Part shown: in pieces, positions 53,037-59,922 of the stretch
How positions within the stretch are numbered: the stretch's first letter is position 1
How the letters are laid out: every line of letters begins with the position of its first letter
Assembly (NCBI RefSeq): GCF_014621695.1
Contig: NZ_CP061281.1
Coordinates: 2,790,001-2,854,000, forward strand
Source of the DNA: Streptomyces xanthii
GTDB taxonomy: Bacteria > Actinomycetota > Actinomycetes > Streptomycetales > Streptomycetaceae
Length of the DNA stretch: 64,000 bases
Direction: 5' to 3'
Translations under genes and position numbers: made by a program
Notes under the pieces: model-generated
Told to the model about the DNA's origin: nothing
The model's input: only the letters and a program-made list of their open reading frames with translations
Databases searched by the model: none

Positions 53037-53981
53037 TCAATGCCCGGCGCGCGGCAGCGCCGCCCGCCCCGCACCGGCTCCGGCCGGCGCGAGCACGGGC
53101 CGCCCGGCCCCGCCGTACGGTTCGGGCGGCGCCTCGGCGGACAGCCGCGCGGAGCAGAACCCGCAGCGGTCCCCGATGAGTTCGAGCCCGCACCAGCGGC
53201 AGTCCTCGCGCTTCACGGAGGAGACCAGCTGGTAGAGCACGGAGATGTCGGGGATCGCGGCGGCGAACTCGACCATCTTTCCGGGGCTGCCGGGCTTCCC
53301 GGTGGCCCACCAGCGCGGAGACTCGGCGGGCAGCCGCGTCTCGACGGCGCTCTGGACGCGCCATGCGGCGGCGAGGGTGCCGGTGACCCAGTCGGTGGGC
53401 TGCTGCCCGGCCGCGTAGTAGAGCCGCGTGCCGAAGGAGGGGCCGGTCGGGACGGTGTCGGGTCCGGTGACGCGCAGCACCTGCGGTTGCGGGGAGGCGA
53501 CGACGGCGAACTGGGCGCTCGGCGACCAGGACTTGGTGTGGGCGCGCAGCGACACGGGGACGCGGTCCAGCTTGGCGACGGATCCGACGACGGCGCCCGC
53601 GTGGACGTAGTGCGCGAGGAGGCGCCCCGCGGAGGCGAGGACGCCGGGGCTGAAGTCGCAGATGGAGAGCTGGCGCAGTTGCAGGGCGAGGACGGCGAGG
53701 CCGAGCGGGGGGAGTTCGGGCCGCAGGATCGCCATGCGGTCGGTCTCGAGCACGGAACGGATCGAATGCAGCCGGTGGACGACCGCGTCCGGGGCGGATT
53801 CCGGACAGAGCACGATCACATAGCCGTGCGCCTCGATCAGGGCGTGCACGTCACCGATCGCGCGGTCGAGCGGATACGCGTCCCGGGCGGCGCCCACGGG
53901 GAGCACGGCGGCGGTCGGGGTGTGCCGGTCGGGCGAACCGAGCACGAGGTCGGGGTCGGTGACGGCTATTGCGGTCGGCAC
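53037..53981 (-). CDS. Hypothetical protein with C-terminal zinc ribbon, head of Tad locus
   Basis: 314 residues from GTG 53981 (GGGGGG upstream). The N-terminal two thirds are a globular domain with no recognised motif (TDPDLVLGSPDRHTPTAAVL, LIEAHGYVIVLCPESAPDAV). The C-terminus has CRWCGLELIGDRCGFC, two Cys-x2-Cys pairs that should hold zinc, then a Gly/Pro/Ala-rich end. It starts the leftward pilus gene run and is probably a cytosolic regulator or adaptor. Not recognised. Confidence 0.7.
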   Translation of the reverse strand: MPTAIAVTDPDLVLGSPDRHTPTAAVLPVGAARDAYPLDRAIGDVHALIEAHGYVIVLCPESAPDAVVHRLHSIRSVLETDRMAILRPELPPLGLAVLALQLRQLSICDFSPGVLASAGRLLAHYVHAGAVVGSVAKLDRVPVSLRAHTKSWSPSAQFAVVASPQPQVLRVTGPDTVPTGPSFGTRLYYAAGQQPTDWVTGTLAAAWRVQSAVETRLPAESPRWWATGKPGSPGKMVEFAAAIPDISVLYQLVSSVKREDCRWCGLELIGDRCGFCSARLSAEAPPEPYGGAGRPVLAPAGAGAGRAALPRAGH

Positions 53982-54140
53982 GCGAATCCCCCCGGTCGTC
54001 CTGGCCTCCTCCGGACACCGCGCTGCGCCGCGGTGTGCTTGTCCGAGCACCATATCCACGCGGGCGTCCGTCAACACCCCACTTCGCACTGTTCACACAG
54101 TGATCGGCCCGGGTTGGCGAGGAAGCGTCGTTCGAGCCCT

Positions 54141-54167
54141 TGACATCCCCATTGGTCTGGACCAGTT
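54141..54167 (+). promoter_or_regulatory. DasR-type (dre) site with -35-like box and no downstream target gene
   Basis: ATTGGTCTGGACCAGT (54152-54167) differs at two positions from the DasR element consensus ACTGGTCTAGACCAGT as I recall it. TTGACA (54141-54146) precedes it. DasR represses chitin and N-acetylglucosamine genes. Downstream on the plus strand there is no ORF before the leftward padR gene, so the site appears orphaned. The 341-base gap 53982-54322 has no other gene. Confidence 0.6.
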
Positions 54168-54275
54168 TGGACCCGCGACGGCCACCCCCTCCACCTCCTC
54201 AACTCCCCGCGCTCCGGCCAGAGGACCCGGCCGTCCGTGAACGCGGCGGGCGACCGCCGCGTATCTCCGGGAACC

Positions 54276-54309
54276 GGGCCGCGCCGCCGCTCCCCCGGCG
54301 GCGCGGCCC
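54276..54309 (-). terminator. Terminator of leftward padR-like gene
   Basis: A perfect 14-bp stem, arms 54276-54289 and 54296-54309, loop of 6 bases, just after the stop of the padR-like gene on the minus strand. Confidence 0.85.
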
Positions 54310-54322
54310 AAGCCCCACACCT

Positions 54323-54853
54323 TCACCGGGTCGCCTCCAGCGCCGCGACCTCCTTCTCCGCCCACTCGGCCCACTCCGCCTGCATCGCCATGAACCGCTT
54401 GCCCCACTCCAGGGTCAGGCGGCCGTAGACCGACAGGGGGTCGCCGCCCCAGTCCATCGACTCGTCGAAGGACCGGAGAGCGGCCAGGCGGGTTGTGGCG
54501 GAATGGGCGCGGGTGCGGAGGAAGCCGCGGGCCTCCTCCGGTTCGACCGCGCCGAGGAGGAAGACGCGGAGCAGGATGTCGTTGCGGCGGTAGCCCTCGG
54601 GGGCCGTCTCCAGGAGCCAGTGGCGCAGTTCGGCGCGGCCCTCGTCGGTGATCTCGTACGTCTTGCGGCCGCGCGGGCCCTCCGCCGCGATCCTGATCAG
54701 GCCGGCCGCGTCGAGCTTGGTGAGGTCCGTGTAGATCTGGCTCTGGGTGGCGGGCCAGACGTTCTCGAGGCTCGTACGGAAGGTGCCGAGCAGGTCGTAG
54801 CCGCTCGCCGGGCCGTCCGCGAGCAGGCCGAGGAGTGCGTGTCGAAGGCTCAT
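54323..54853 (-). CDS. PadR-family transcriptional regulator (second)
   Basis: About 176 residues from ATG 54853; an ATG four codons upstream at 54865 is closer than normal to GGAG and less likely. SLRHALLGLLADGPASGYDLLG is the PadR helix-turn-helix start, RKTYEITDEG is the wing, and the helical C-terminus ends at EKEVAALEATR. It is divergent from a membrane protein gene, with a dense operator-like array in the 110-bp gap, so it probably represses that gene and itself. Confidence 0.9.
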   Translation of the reverse strand: MSLRHALLGLLADGPASGYDLLGTFRTSLENVWPATQSQIYTDLTKLDAAGLIRIAAEGPRGRKTYEITDEGRAELRHWLLETAPEGYRRNDILLRVFLLGAVEPEEARGFLRTRAHSATTRLAALRSFDESMDWGGDPLSVYGRLTLEWGKRFMAMQAEWAEWAEKEVAALEATR

Positions 54854-54874
54854 GCCAGGCAGCATAGCTCCGAC

Positions 54875-54933
54875 ATTCCAGTATTGACATGTCGCGAGTG
54901 GAGGTTCTAGCTTTGACATGTCAGAACTGGAAT
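54875..54933. promoter_or_regulatory. Operator array between padR-like and membrane-protein genes
   Basis: ATTCCAGT (54875-54882) and ACTGGAAT (54926-54933) are perfect inverted repeats. Just inside them TTGACATGTC occurs twice (54884-54893 and 54913-54922), each containing the palindrome GACATGTC. Such a nested layout fits two PadR dimers covering both divergent promoters. Confidence 0.72.
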
Positions 54934-54964
54934 ATCGGTGAGCGTCTCTTGTTCGGGGGAACCT

Positions 54965-55531
54965 GTGGCCTATCTGCGTAGCTTTCTTCCTTTGATCGTC
55001 GTCAGCCTGCTGATCGGCACGGTCGACGTCCGGTGGGCGCTGCTCGTCGGGTTCGCGCTCGCCGTCGTGCTCGCCGGCGCGCAGCGGAGGGGCGGGCGGG
55101 GGTGGGACGCGCTCGTGATCGAGGTCAGCGCCGCTCTGTACTTCGCCGGGTGCGCGGTCGCCGCGTTCGCCACCCCGGACTCCGCTCTCATCGAGCACTA
55201 CGCGTCGGCCGGGTCCTCGCTCTGGTTCGCGCTCGTCGCCTGGGGCTCGCTCGGGGTGGGGCGGCCGTTCACGCTCGGGATCGCCAGGACCCAGGTGCCG
55301 CGGGAGCTGTGGGGCAATCCGGTGTTCCACAAGGTCAACGTCGTGATCAGCGCCGTGTGGGCGGCCTCCTTCACGGTGAGCGGGATCGGCACGGCCTGGC
55401 TGCGGCACGCGCAGCCGCACGACAGCGTGGGGCGCACGGTGCTGACCGTGCTGTGCGTGGCCCTGCCGATCCTGTTCACGGTGCGCTATCCGGACATCGC
55501 CCGGGCCCGCGCCATGGCCCGGAGCAACTAG
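54965..55531 (+). CDS. Integral membrane protein, PadR-linked
   Basis: 188 residues from GTG 54965 (GGGGGA six bases upstream). About five to six hydrophobic segments follow: FLPLIVVSLLIGTV, WALLVGFALAVVLAG, YFAGCAVAAFA, LWFALVAWGSLGVG, VISAVWAASFTVSGIG and VLTVLCVALPILF. The loop GIARTQVPRELWGNPVFHK may be conserved. The family is not recognised; it is likely a small transporter or resistance protein since PadR regulators usually control such genes. Ends at the left boundary of the 179-bp palindromic element. Confidence 0.65.
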   Translation: MAYLRSFLPLIVVSLLIGTVDVRWALLVGFALAVVLAGAQRRGGRGWDALVIEVSAALYFAGCAVAAFATPDSALIEHYASAGSSLWFALVAWGSLGVGRPFTLGIARTQVPRELWGNPVFHKVNVVISAVWAASFTVSGIGTAWLRHAQPHDSVGRTVLTVLCVALPILFTVRYPDIARARAMARSN

Positions 55532-55706
55532 GCCGTGTCCGCAAAGTCCCGTCTGCCGGTCGACGCCTGGCACGCACTCTCGCCGCACCGGGCGTAAGGC
55601 CAAGTACATCCAGTACGAGGCCTTGCGCCCGGCACGCCGAGAGCACGCACCAGACGCCGCCCGGCCGCCCTTCGGGCGACGACGGGACTTTGCGGACACG
55701 CCCTAG
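55528..55706. repeat. 179-bp MITE-like element with 26-bp terminal inverted repeats
   Basis: The terminal repeat 55528-55553 matches the reverse complement of 55681-55706 with one mismatch, and both ends carry CTAG. A second large imperfect palindrome fills the inside (about 55560-55670), so nearly the whole element can fold on itself. It sits between two convergent genes, with its left end on the stop codon of one. No ORF or transposase is present. Confidence 0.8.
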
Positions 55707-55715
55707 CGGGAGCGG

Positions 55716-57062
55716 TCAGAAGAACTCCGACCAGGGCTGGTCCCAGATCTGTTTCACGCACAGGACCACGAAGAGCAGGCCCGCGATCGCCAGCATGCCG
55801 TTGCTCAGCTTGCCGTTGCGCCAGTTCGAGGGCGTGCGCGAGGAGTTGAGGAGCCAGATCAGGGTCAGCGCCAGGAACGGCATGAACGCGGCGCCCAGGA
55901 CCCCGTAGAGGATCACGAGGCGGAAGGGCTGGCCCTGGAAGAGCAGGACGATCGGGGGGAAGGTCAGCCACAGGAGGTAGGCGCGGAAGGGCCAGCCCTT
56001 CTCCCGGTCGCCGCGCGGGACCTCGGTGCCCCGGGTCCGCGCGCCGCGGTACCGCTCGGCGAAGTCCGCGAACATCAGACTCACGCCGTGCCAGACGCCG
56101 ATGAGCGAGGTGAAGGACGTGGCGAAGAAGCCGACCAGGAACAGCTTCGCGGTCGCCGTGCCGTACTCCGCCTCCAGGATCTTCGACAGGTCCACGAGGC
56201 CCTTGTCGCCCGACGAGATCGCGATGTTCGAGGAGTGCAGGAGCTCGGCGCCGACGAAGAGCATCGCCACGACGAAGATGCCGGTGGTGATGTAGGCGAC
56301 GCGGTTGTCGAGCCGCATCACCTTCATCCAGCTCGTGTCCGACCAGCCCTTCGCGTTGACCCAGTACCCGTACGCGGCCAGGGTGATGGTGCCGCCGACG
56401 CCGCCGATCAGGCCGAGCGTGTTGAGGATCGAGTCCTTCTCGTCGGGCACGACCGGGAGCAGGCCCGCGAACGCGTCGGCCAGGTTCGGGGTGACCCGGA
56501 TCGCCAGGTACACCGTCACGACGAACATGACGCCGACCAGGACGGTCATGACCTTCTCGAAGACCGCGTACTTGTTGAACCAGACGAAGGCCAGACCGAC
56601 GAGGCCGCACAGGATCGCCCACGGCTTGATCGACCAGTCGCCCGGGAACACGTCGGGGAACAGTGCCTGGAGCGGCAGCGCGCTGGACGACATCGCGGCG
56701 GCTCCGTAGACGAAGCCCCACACGATCACGTAGACCGCGAAGAACCACGTCGTCCAGCGGCCGAGGCTCGCCCAGCCGTCGAACAGGGTGCGGCCGGTGG
56801 CCAGATGCCAGCGGCCGCACGCCTCCGCGAGACTGATCTTGACGACGCAGCCGATGACCGCGGCCCACAGCAGGGTGTAGCCGAAGTTGCTGCCGGCGAT
56901 CAGCGTCGCGACGAGGTCACCGGCCCCGACGCCGGTCGCGGCGACGACGATGCCGGGGCCGATGTGGCGCCAACTGGACTTGCGGGGCCCGTCGAGGCCG
57001 TGGGCCGTGGAGTCGGTTCCTGGGGTTCCTGGAGTTCCTGGTGTTCCCGTGGTGTCCGCCAT
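55716..57062 (-). CDS. Nramp-family transporter homologue lacking the usual metal-binding motifs
   Basis: About 448 residues from ATG 57062; upstream in-frame starts at 57068 and 57098 (TTG) have no ribosome-binding site. The N-terminus is a GTP-repeat tail (GTPGTPGTPGT). Eleven or twelve hydrophobic segments match Nramp: GPGIVVAATGVGAGDLVATL is segment 1, and GGVGGTITLAAYGYWVNAKG corresponds to segment 6. In canonical members these carry DPGN and MPH for Mn/Fe binding. Here they are GAGD and TLA, so the metal ligands are replaced. It may be an Mg/Al-type relative or a non-metal transporter. Confidence 0.85.
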   Translation of the reverse strand: MADTTGTPGTPGTPGTDSTAHGLDGPRKSSWRHIGPGIVVAATGVGAGDLVATLIAGSNFGYTLLWAAVIGCVVKISLAEACGRWHLATGRTLFDGWASLGRWTTWFFAVYVIVWGFVYGAAAMSSSALPLQALFPDVFPGDWSIKPWAILCGLVGLAFVWFNKYAVFEKVMTVLVGVMFVVTVYLAIRVTPNLADAFAGLLPVVPDEKDSILNTLGLIGGVGGTITLAAYGYWVNAKGWSDTSWMKVMRLDNRVAYITTGIFVVAMLFVGAELLHSSNIAISSGDKGLVDLSKILEAEYGTATAKLFLVGFFATSFTSLIGVWHGVSLMFADFAERYRGARTRGTEVPRGDREKGWPFRAYLLWLTFPPIVLLFQGQPFRLVILYGVLGAAFMPFLALTLIWLLNSSRTPSNWRNGKLSNGMLAIAGLLFVVLCVKQIWDQPWSEFF

Positions 57063-57137
57063 GAACATCAAGGGTGCGTAAAGATCCGTGGCGGACAAGG
57101 GGTTGGGCAGGAATCGGCCCGAACGTGGTGGGTCCGC

Positions 57138-57677
57138 TCAGTCCTCGAAGTACGCGTCCAGCGCCTTGTCGAGGGTCTCGGTCCACTCCTGGAGGCGGGC
57201 CTTGTCGGGGGCCTCGACGTCGTTCGGGTACCAGCGGCTGTTGGGCGTGTGGACCGTCACGAGCAGGCGCTTGCGGGCCGTGCCGACCTCGACCGCGCTG
57301 ATCTCGTCCCAGGTGAAGTCCGCCTCCTGGTCGTCGAGCGTGAAGCGGACGCCGGTCGCGTCGACGGTGATGGAGCCGCGGCGGTCCTTCGCCTCCAGCA
57401 CCGGACCGTCGCCCTCGGCCACTGCGGTCTCGTCCTCAGCCTCGGCTTCCGATTCGGGATCGGCGTCCGTCTCGGCCTCCGGCTTCTCGGCCTCGGGCGC
57501 CTCGGTCTCCGGCGCCGCGTCCTCGGGCACCGCGTCCTGCGTCACCTCCTCCGACGGCTCGTCGGATCCCGTGACCGCGTCCTCGACTGCCGTCTCCGGG
57601 ACGGGAGACGTCAGGCCGGGGACGTACGCCGGGTCGAAACCGGCACCGGTGACGGGCGTGACCTTCTGGCTCTCCAT
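57138..57677 (-). CDS. Acidic-linker protein with C-terminal PH-like domain
   Basis: About 179 residues from ATG 57677 (GGAGC seven bases upstream). Residues 25-85 are a Glu/Asp/Pro/Ala-rich linker with repeats such as EAPEAEKPEAE. The end from about 90 is a small domain (GSITVDATGVRFTLDDQEADF, TWDEISAVEVGTARKRLLVTV) with the strand pattern of bacterial PH-like modules, closing in a helix (LQEWTETLDKALDAYF). No membrane segment is seen. Role unknown; the divergent neighbour is the type VII-like module. Confidence 0.65.
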   Translation of the reverse strand: MESQKVTPVTGAGFDPAYVPGLTSPVPETAVEDAVTGSDEPSEEVTQDAVPEDAAPETEAPEAEKPEAETDADPESEAEAEDETAVAEGDGPVLEAKDRRGSITVDATGVRFTLDDQEADFTWDEISAVEVGTARKRLLVTVHTPNSRWYPNDVEAPDKARLQEWTETLDKALDAYFED

Positions 57678-57816
57678 ACGCTGCTCCACGGGCCGAAGTA
57701 TGGCGGACGAGGCTGTGCGGCGCTCCCTCCGGGCCCACCTCGTTATTTGACGTGCCCATTACCGTGCTCTGTTACCTTCGTCGATTCAGGCAGTGCGAGA
57801 CGGGGGTCGAACGCGC

Positions 57817-58272
57817 ATGGCATGGGACGAGTGGGAAGAGCTCAAGGCCGCGGCGGCCGAACGGCACCGCAACGGGCAGGCGGGACCGGCCGCTCCCCCG
57901 GCGCAGATGCGGCTCAACCAGCTGGCGCCCGACGGGGGCGGCGGGGGCCGGCCGGACATCGACATCAAGACCAAGGGCGTGCACGGCGCCGCGAACGACA
58001 CCGAGACGCTGTCCCGGAACGCCATGACACGGCTGAACCACTCGCTCGACGGCAGCGACGACGTGTACGCGTACCACATGTTCAACGGCTGGACGAGCTC
58101 CGTACAGCTCAAGGTGTGCGCCCTGAACTGGGAGGAGCACATGGTGTCCCTCGCCAAGCAACTCGGCGACCTGAGCGCCAAGTTGCGGGACTCCGCGAAC
58201 GGGTTCGACGGCGCGGACGCCGAGGCGGAGCGCCGGCTGAACGCCGCCGTCCGCGACCTCGGGAAGGCGTGA
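57817..58272 (+). CDS. WXG-type helical partner protein (second module)
   Basis: 151 residues from ATG 57817 (GGGGG ten bases upstream; GTG at 57793 is an alternative). It starts AWDEWEELKAAAAERHR, then a Gly-rich loop. The C-terminal half has two helices (ETLSRNAMTRLNHSLDG and NWEEHMVSLAKQLGDLSAKLRD) with GW and NW turns like ESX substrates. No signal peptide. It is one base before the effector gene and is a likely secretion chaperone or co-substrate. Confidence 0.65.
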   Translation: MAWDEWEELKAAAAERHRNGQAGPAAPPAQMRLNQLAPDGGGGGRPDIDIKTKGVHGAANDTETLSRNAMTRLNHSLDGSDDVYAYHMFNGWTSSVQLKVCALNWEEHMVSLAKQLGDLSAKLRDSANGFDGADAEAERRLNAAVRDLGKA

Positions 58273-58273
58273 C

Positions 58274-59536
58274 GTGGTCACCTACGAAGGCATCAACAAC
58301 GCCCACCCGGAGAAGTGGAAGACGGCCTCGGACGAGTTCCACTCGCTGGCCAAGTACGCGCTGCAGGCGGCGAAGGACCTGCGCGACTACGGGGTCAAGC
58401 CGCTCGCCGAGAACTGGACCGACGAGGTCGGCAAGGCCGCCGCGGGCAAGTTCGCGACGCTGGCCGACCAGTTCGAGGTCGCGTACGACATCCTGCTCGC
58501 CGTCAACATGGTCGCCGACGGCGTGACCACCGCGATCGAGACCGCGCACAGCACCATGCGCGAGGCGGTGCAGCTCGCCGACCGGTACGGGCTGACGATC
58601 GGGGCCGACGGGACGATCACCGGGCCGCCCGTGCACAACCGCACCGAGGCCGAGGAGATGGGCCCCTACCGGCAGCAGGTCAAGGATCTGATCGACCAGG
58701 CGGTGGAGCAGGTGACGACCGCCGACAAGCTGGCCGCCACCGAGTTCGCCAAGCTCGGCGAGCAGACCACGCTCACCGACCCGTCCAAGGCGCTCAACGA
58801 ACTGCAGACGCACGCCTCGCACGTCCAGATGCAGATGATGGCCGCGGACGTCCCGGTGGGCGAGGACCCGACGACCGTGCGTCAGTGGTGGGAGGGGCTC
58901 ACGCCGAAGCAGCAGAAGGACATGATGCTGGCCGAGCCGACGCTCATCGCGAACCTCGACGGCATCCCCCAGGACGTCCAGACCGAACTGCGCGGCAACG
59001 GCAAGTACGACCGGGTCAAGCTGGTCCAGTACGCGCTCGACCACTGGGACAAGGACGACCCGACCGACTTCGGCAACAACTGCACCAACTTCGTCTCCAA
59101 CGCGCTGCTCGCCTCGGGCATGCAGCAGAAGGAGTCGTTCTGGGGCGGCACCACCGACGACGACAGCTGGATGGTCGGCAACCCGAGCGGCTGGGACTGG
59201 GTCGACAAGAAGCTCGCCTACTCCGACAACTGGACCGCCGCCGAGAACAACCAGAACTTCATGCTCCGGCACGGCGGAGAGGAGATCGCGCCCGCCGACG
59301 TGAAGCCGGGCGACATCATCTACTACGAGCAGTCCGGCCCCAACGACTCCATCGAGAAGGGCAACACGCACCACGCCGCGATCGTCACCGCCGTGATGCC
59401 GGACGGCGAGATCAAGTACACCCAGCACAGCGACTCGTACCAGAACGTGAGCCTCGAAGGCCGTATCGAGGCCACCGAGAAGCACGAGGGTCAGCAGAAC
59501 ATCCGCATCGTCCGCCCCAACCCCGACTGGTACTGA
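58274..59536 (+). CDS. Type VII-like effector with C-terminal amidase-like (Amidase_6) domain
   Basis: 420 residues from GTG 58274. A helical N-half has AENWTDEVGKAAAGKF (WXG-like turn near 48) and long coiled helices to about 190. The motif WWEGLTPKQQKDMMLAEP followed by NLDGIPQDVQ at 205-236 is a hallmark of actinobacterial secreted hydrolase modules. The C-terminal catalytic domain begins near 247, with Cys270 in FGNNCTNFVSNALL and His366/367 in THHAAIVTAV. Amidase_6/CHAP-like enzymes cleave peptide or amide bonds, possibly in peptidoglycan. No signal peptide is present. The small membrane gene behind it is the candidate immunity gene. Confidence 0.78.
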   Translation: MVTYEGINNAHPEKWKTASDEFHSLAKYALQAAKDLRDYGVKPLAENWTDEVGKAAAGKFATLADQFEVAYDILLAVNMVADGVTTAIETAHSTMREAVQLADRYGLTIGADGTITGPPVHNRTEAEEMGPYRQQVKDLIDQAVEQVTTADKLAATEFAKLGEQTTLTDPSKALNELQTHASHVQMQMMAADVPVGEDPTTVRQWWEGLTPKQQKDMMLAEPTLIANLDGIPQDVQTELRGNGKYDRVKLVQYALDHWDKDDPTDFGNNCTNFVSNALLASGMQQKESFWGGTTDDDSWMVGNPSGWDWVDKKLAYSDNWTAAENNQNFMLRHGGEEIAPADVKPGDIIYYEQSGPNDSIEKGNTHHAAIVTAVMPDGEIKYTQHSDSYQNVSLEGRIEATEKHEGQQNIRIVRPNPDWY

Positions 59537-59904
59537 TGACCACCATGAACCAGCCCACCACCGCCCCGACCCGCCGCGACGGCCTCCTCACGGCCGCCGT
59601 GGTCCTGACCGCGCTGTCGGCCGTGCTGCTCGGCGCGCACATCTCCTTCGACGGGGACACCTTCCAGGACTGCGTGTACCTGGGCCCCTCGACGCGGATG
59701 TACGTGACCGCGTGGGCGGGGCCCGTGTGCAGCGTGGCGGCCCTGCTGCTCGCCGTCCGCCGCACCGCGCGCTTCGGCGGCGCGCGGGCGGCGGTGGTGT
59801 GCCTGGCGGTGCTGCTGCTCGCCGTCCAGGTCTTCGCGCTGTACTGGGTGTACGCGCCCGACCCGGCCGGCGGCACGGGCTGCTCGGGGCTGGCCCTTCT
59901 CTGA
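59536..59904 (+). CDS. Small membrane protein, candidate immunity partner of the amidase effector
   Basis: 122 residues starting within the stop of the amidase gene (TGATG overlap). Three to four hydrophobic segments: LLTAAVVLTALSAVLLGAHI, MYVTAWAGPVCSVAALLLAV and AAVVCLAVLLLAVQVFALYW, with a Cys in the first loop (FQDCVYLG) and another near the end (GTGCSGLAL). No known family. A membrane location facing out would suit protection against an extracellular amidase. Position is the main evidence. Confidence 0.6.
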   Translation: MTTMNQPTTAPTRRDGLLTAAVVLTALSAVLLGAHISFDGDTFQDCVYLGPSTRMYVTAWAGPVCSVAALLLAVRRTARFGGARAAVVCLAVLLLAVQVFALYWVYAPDPAGGTGCSGLALL

Positions 59905-59922
59905 CCCGTCCCCGAGCCGCCC

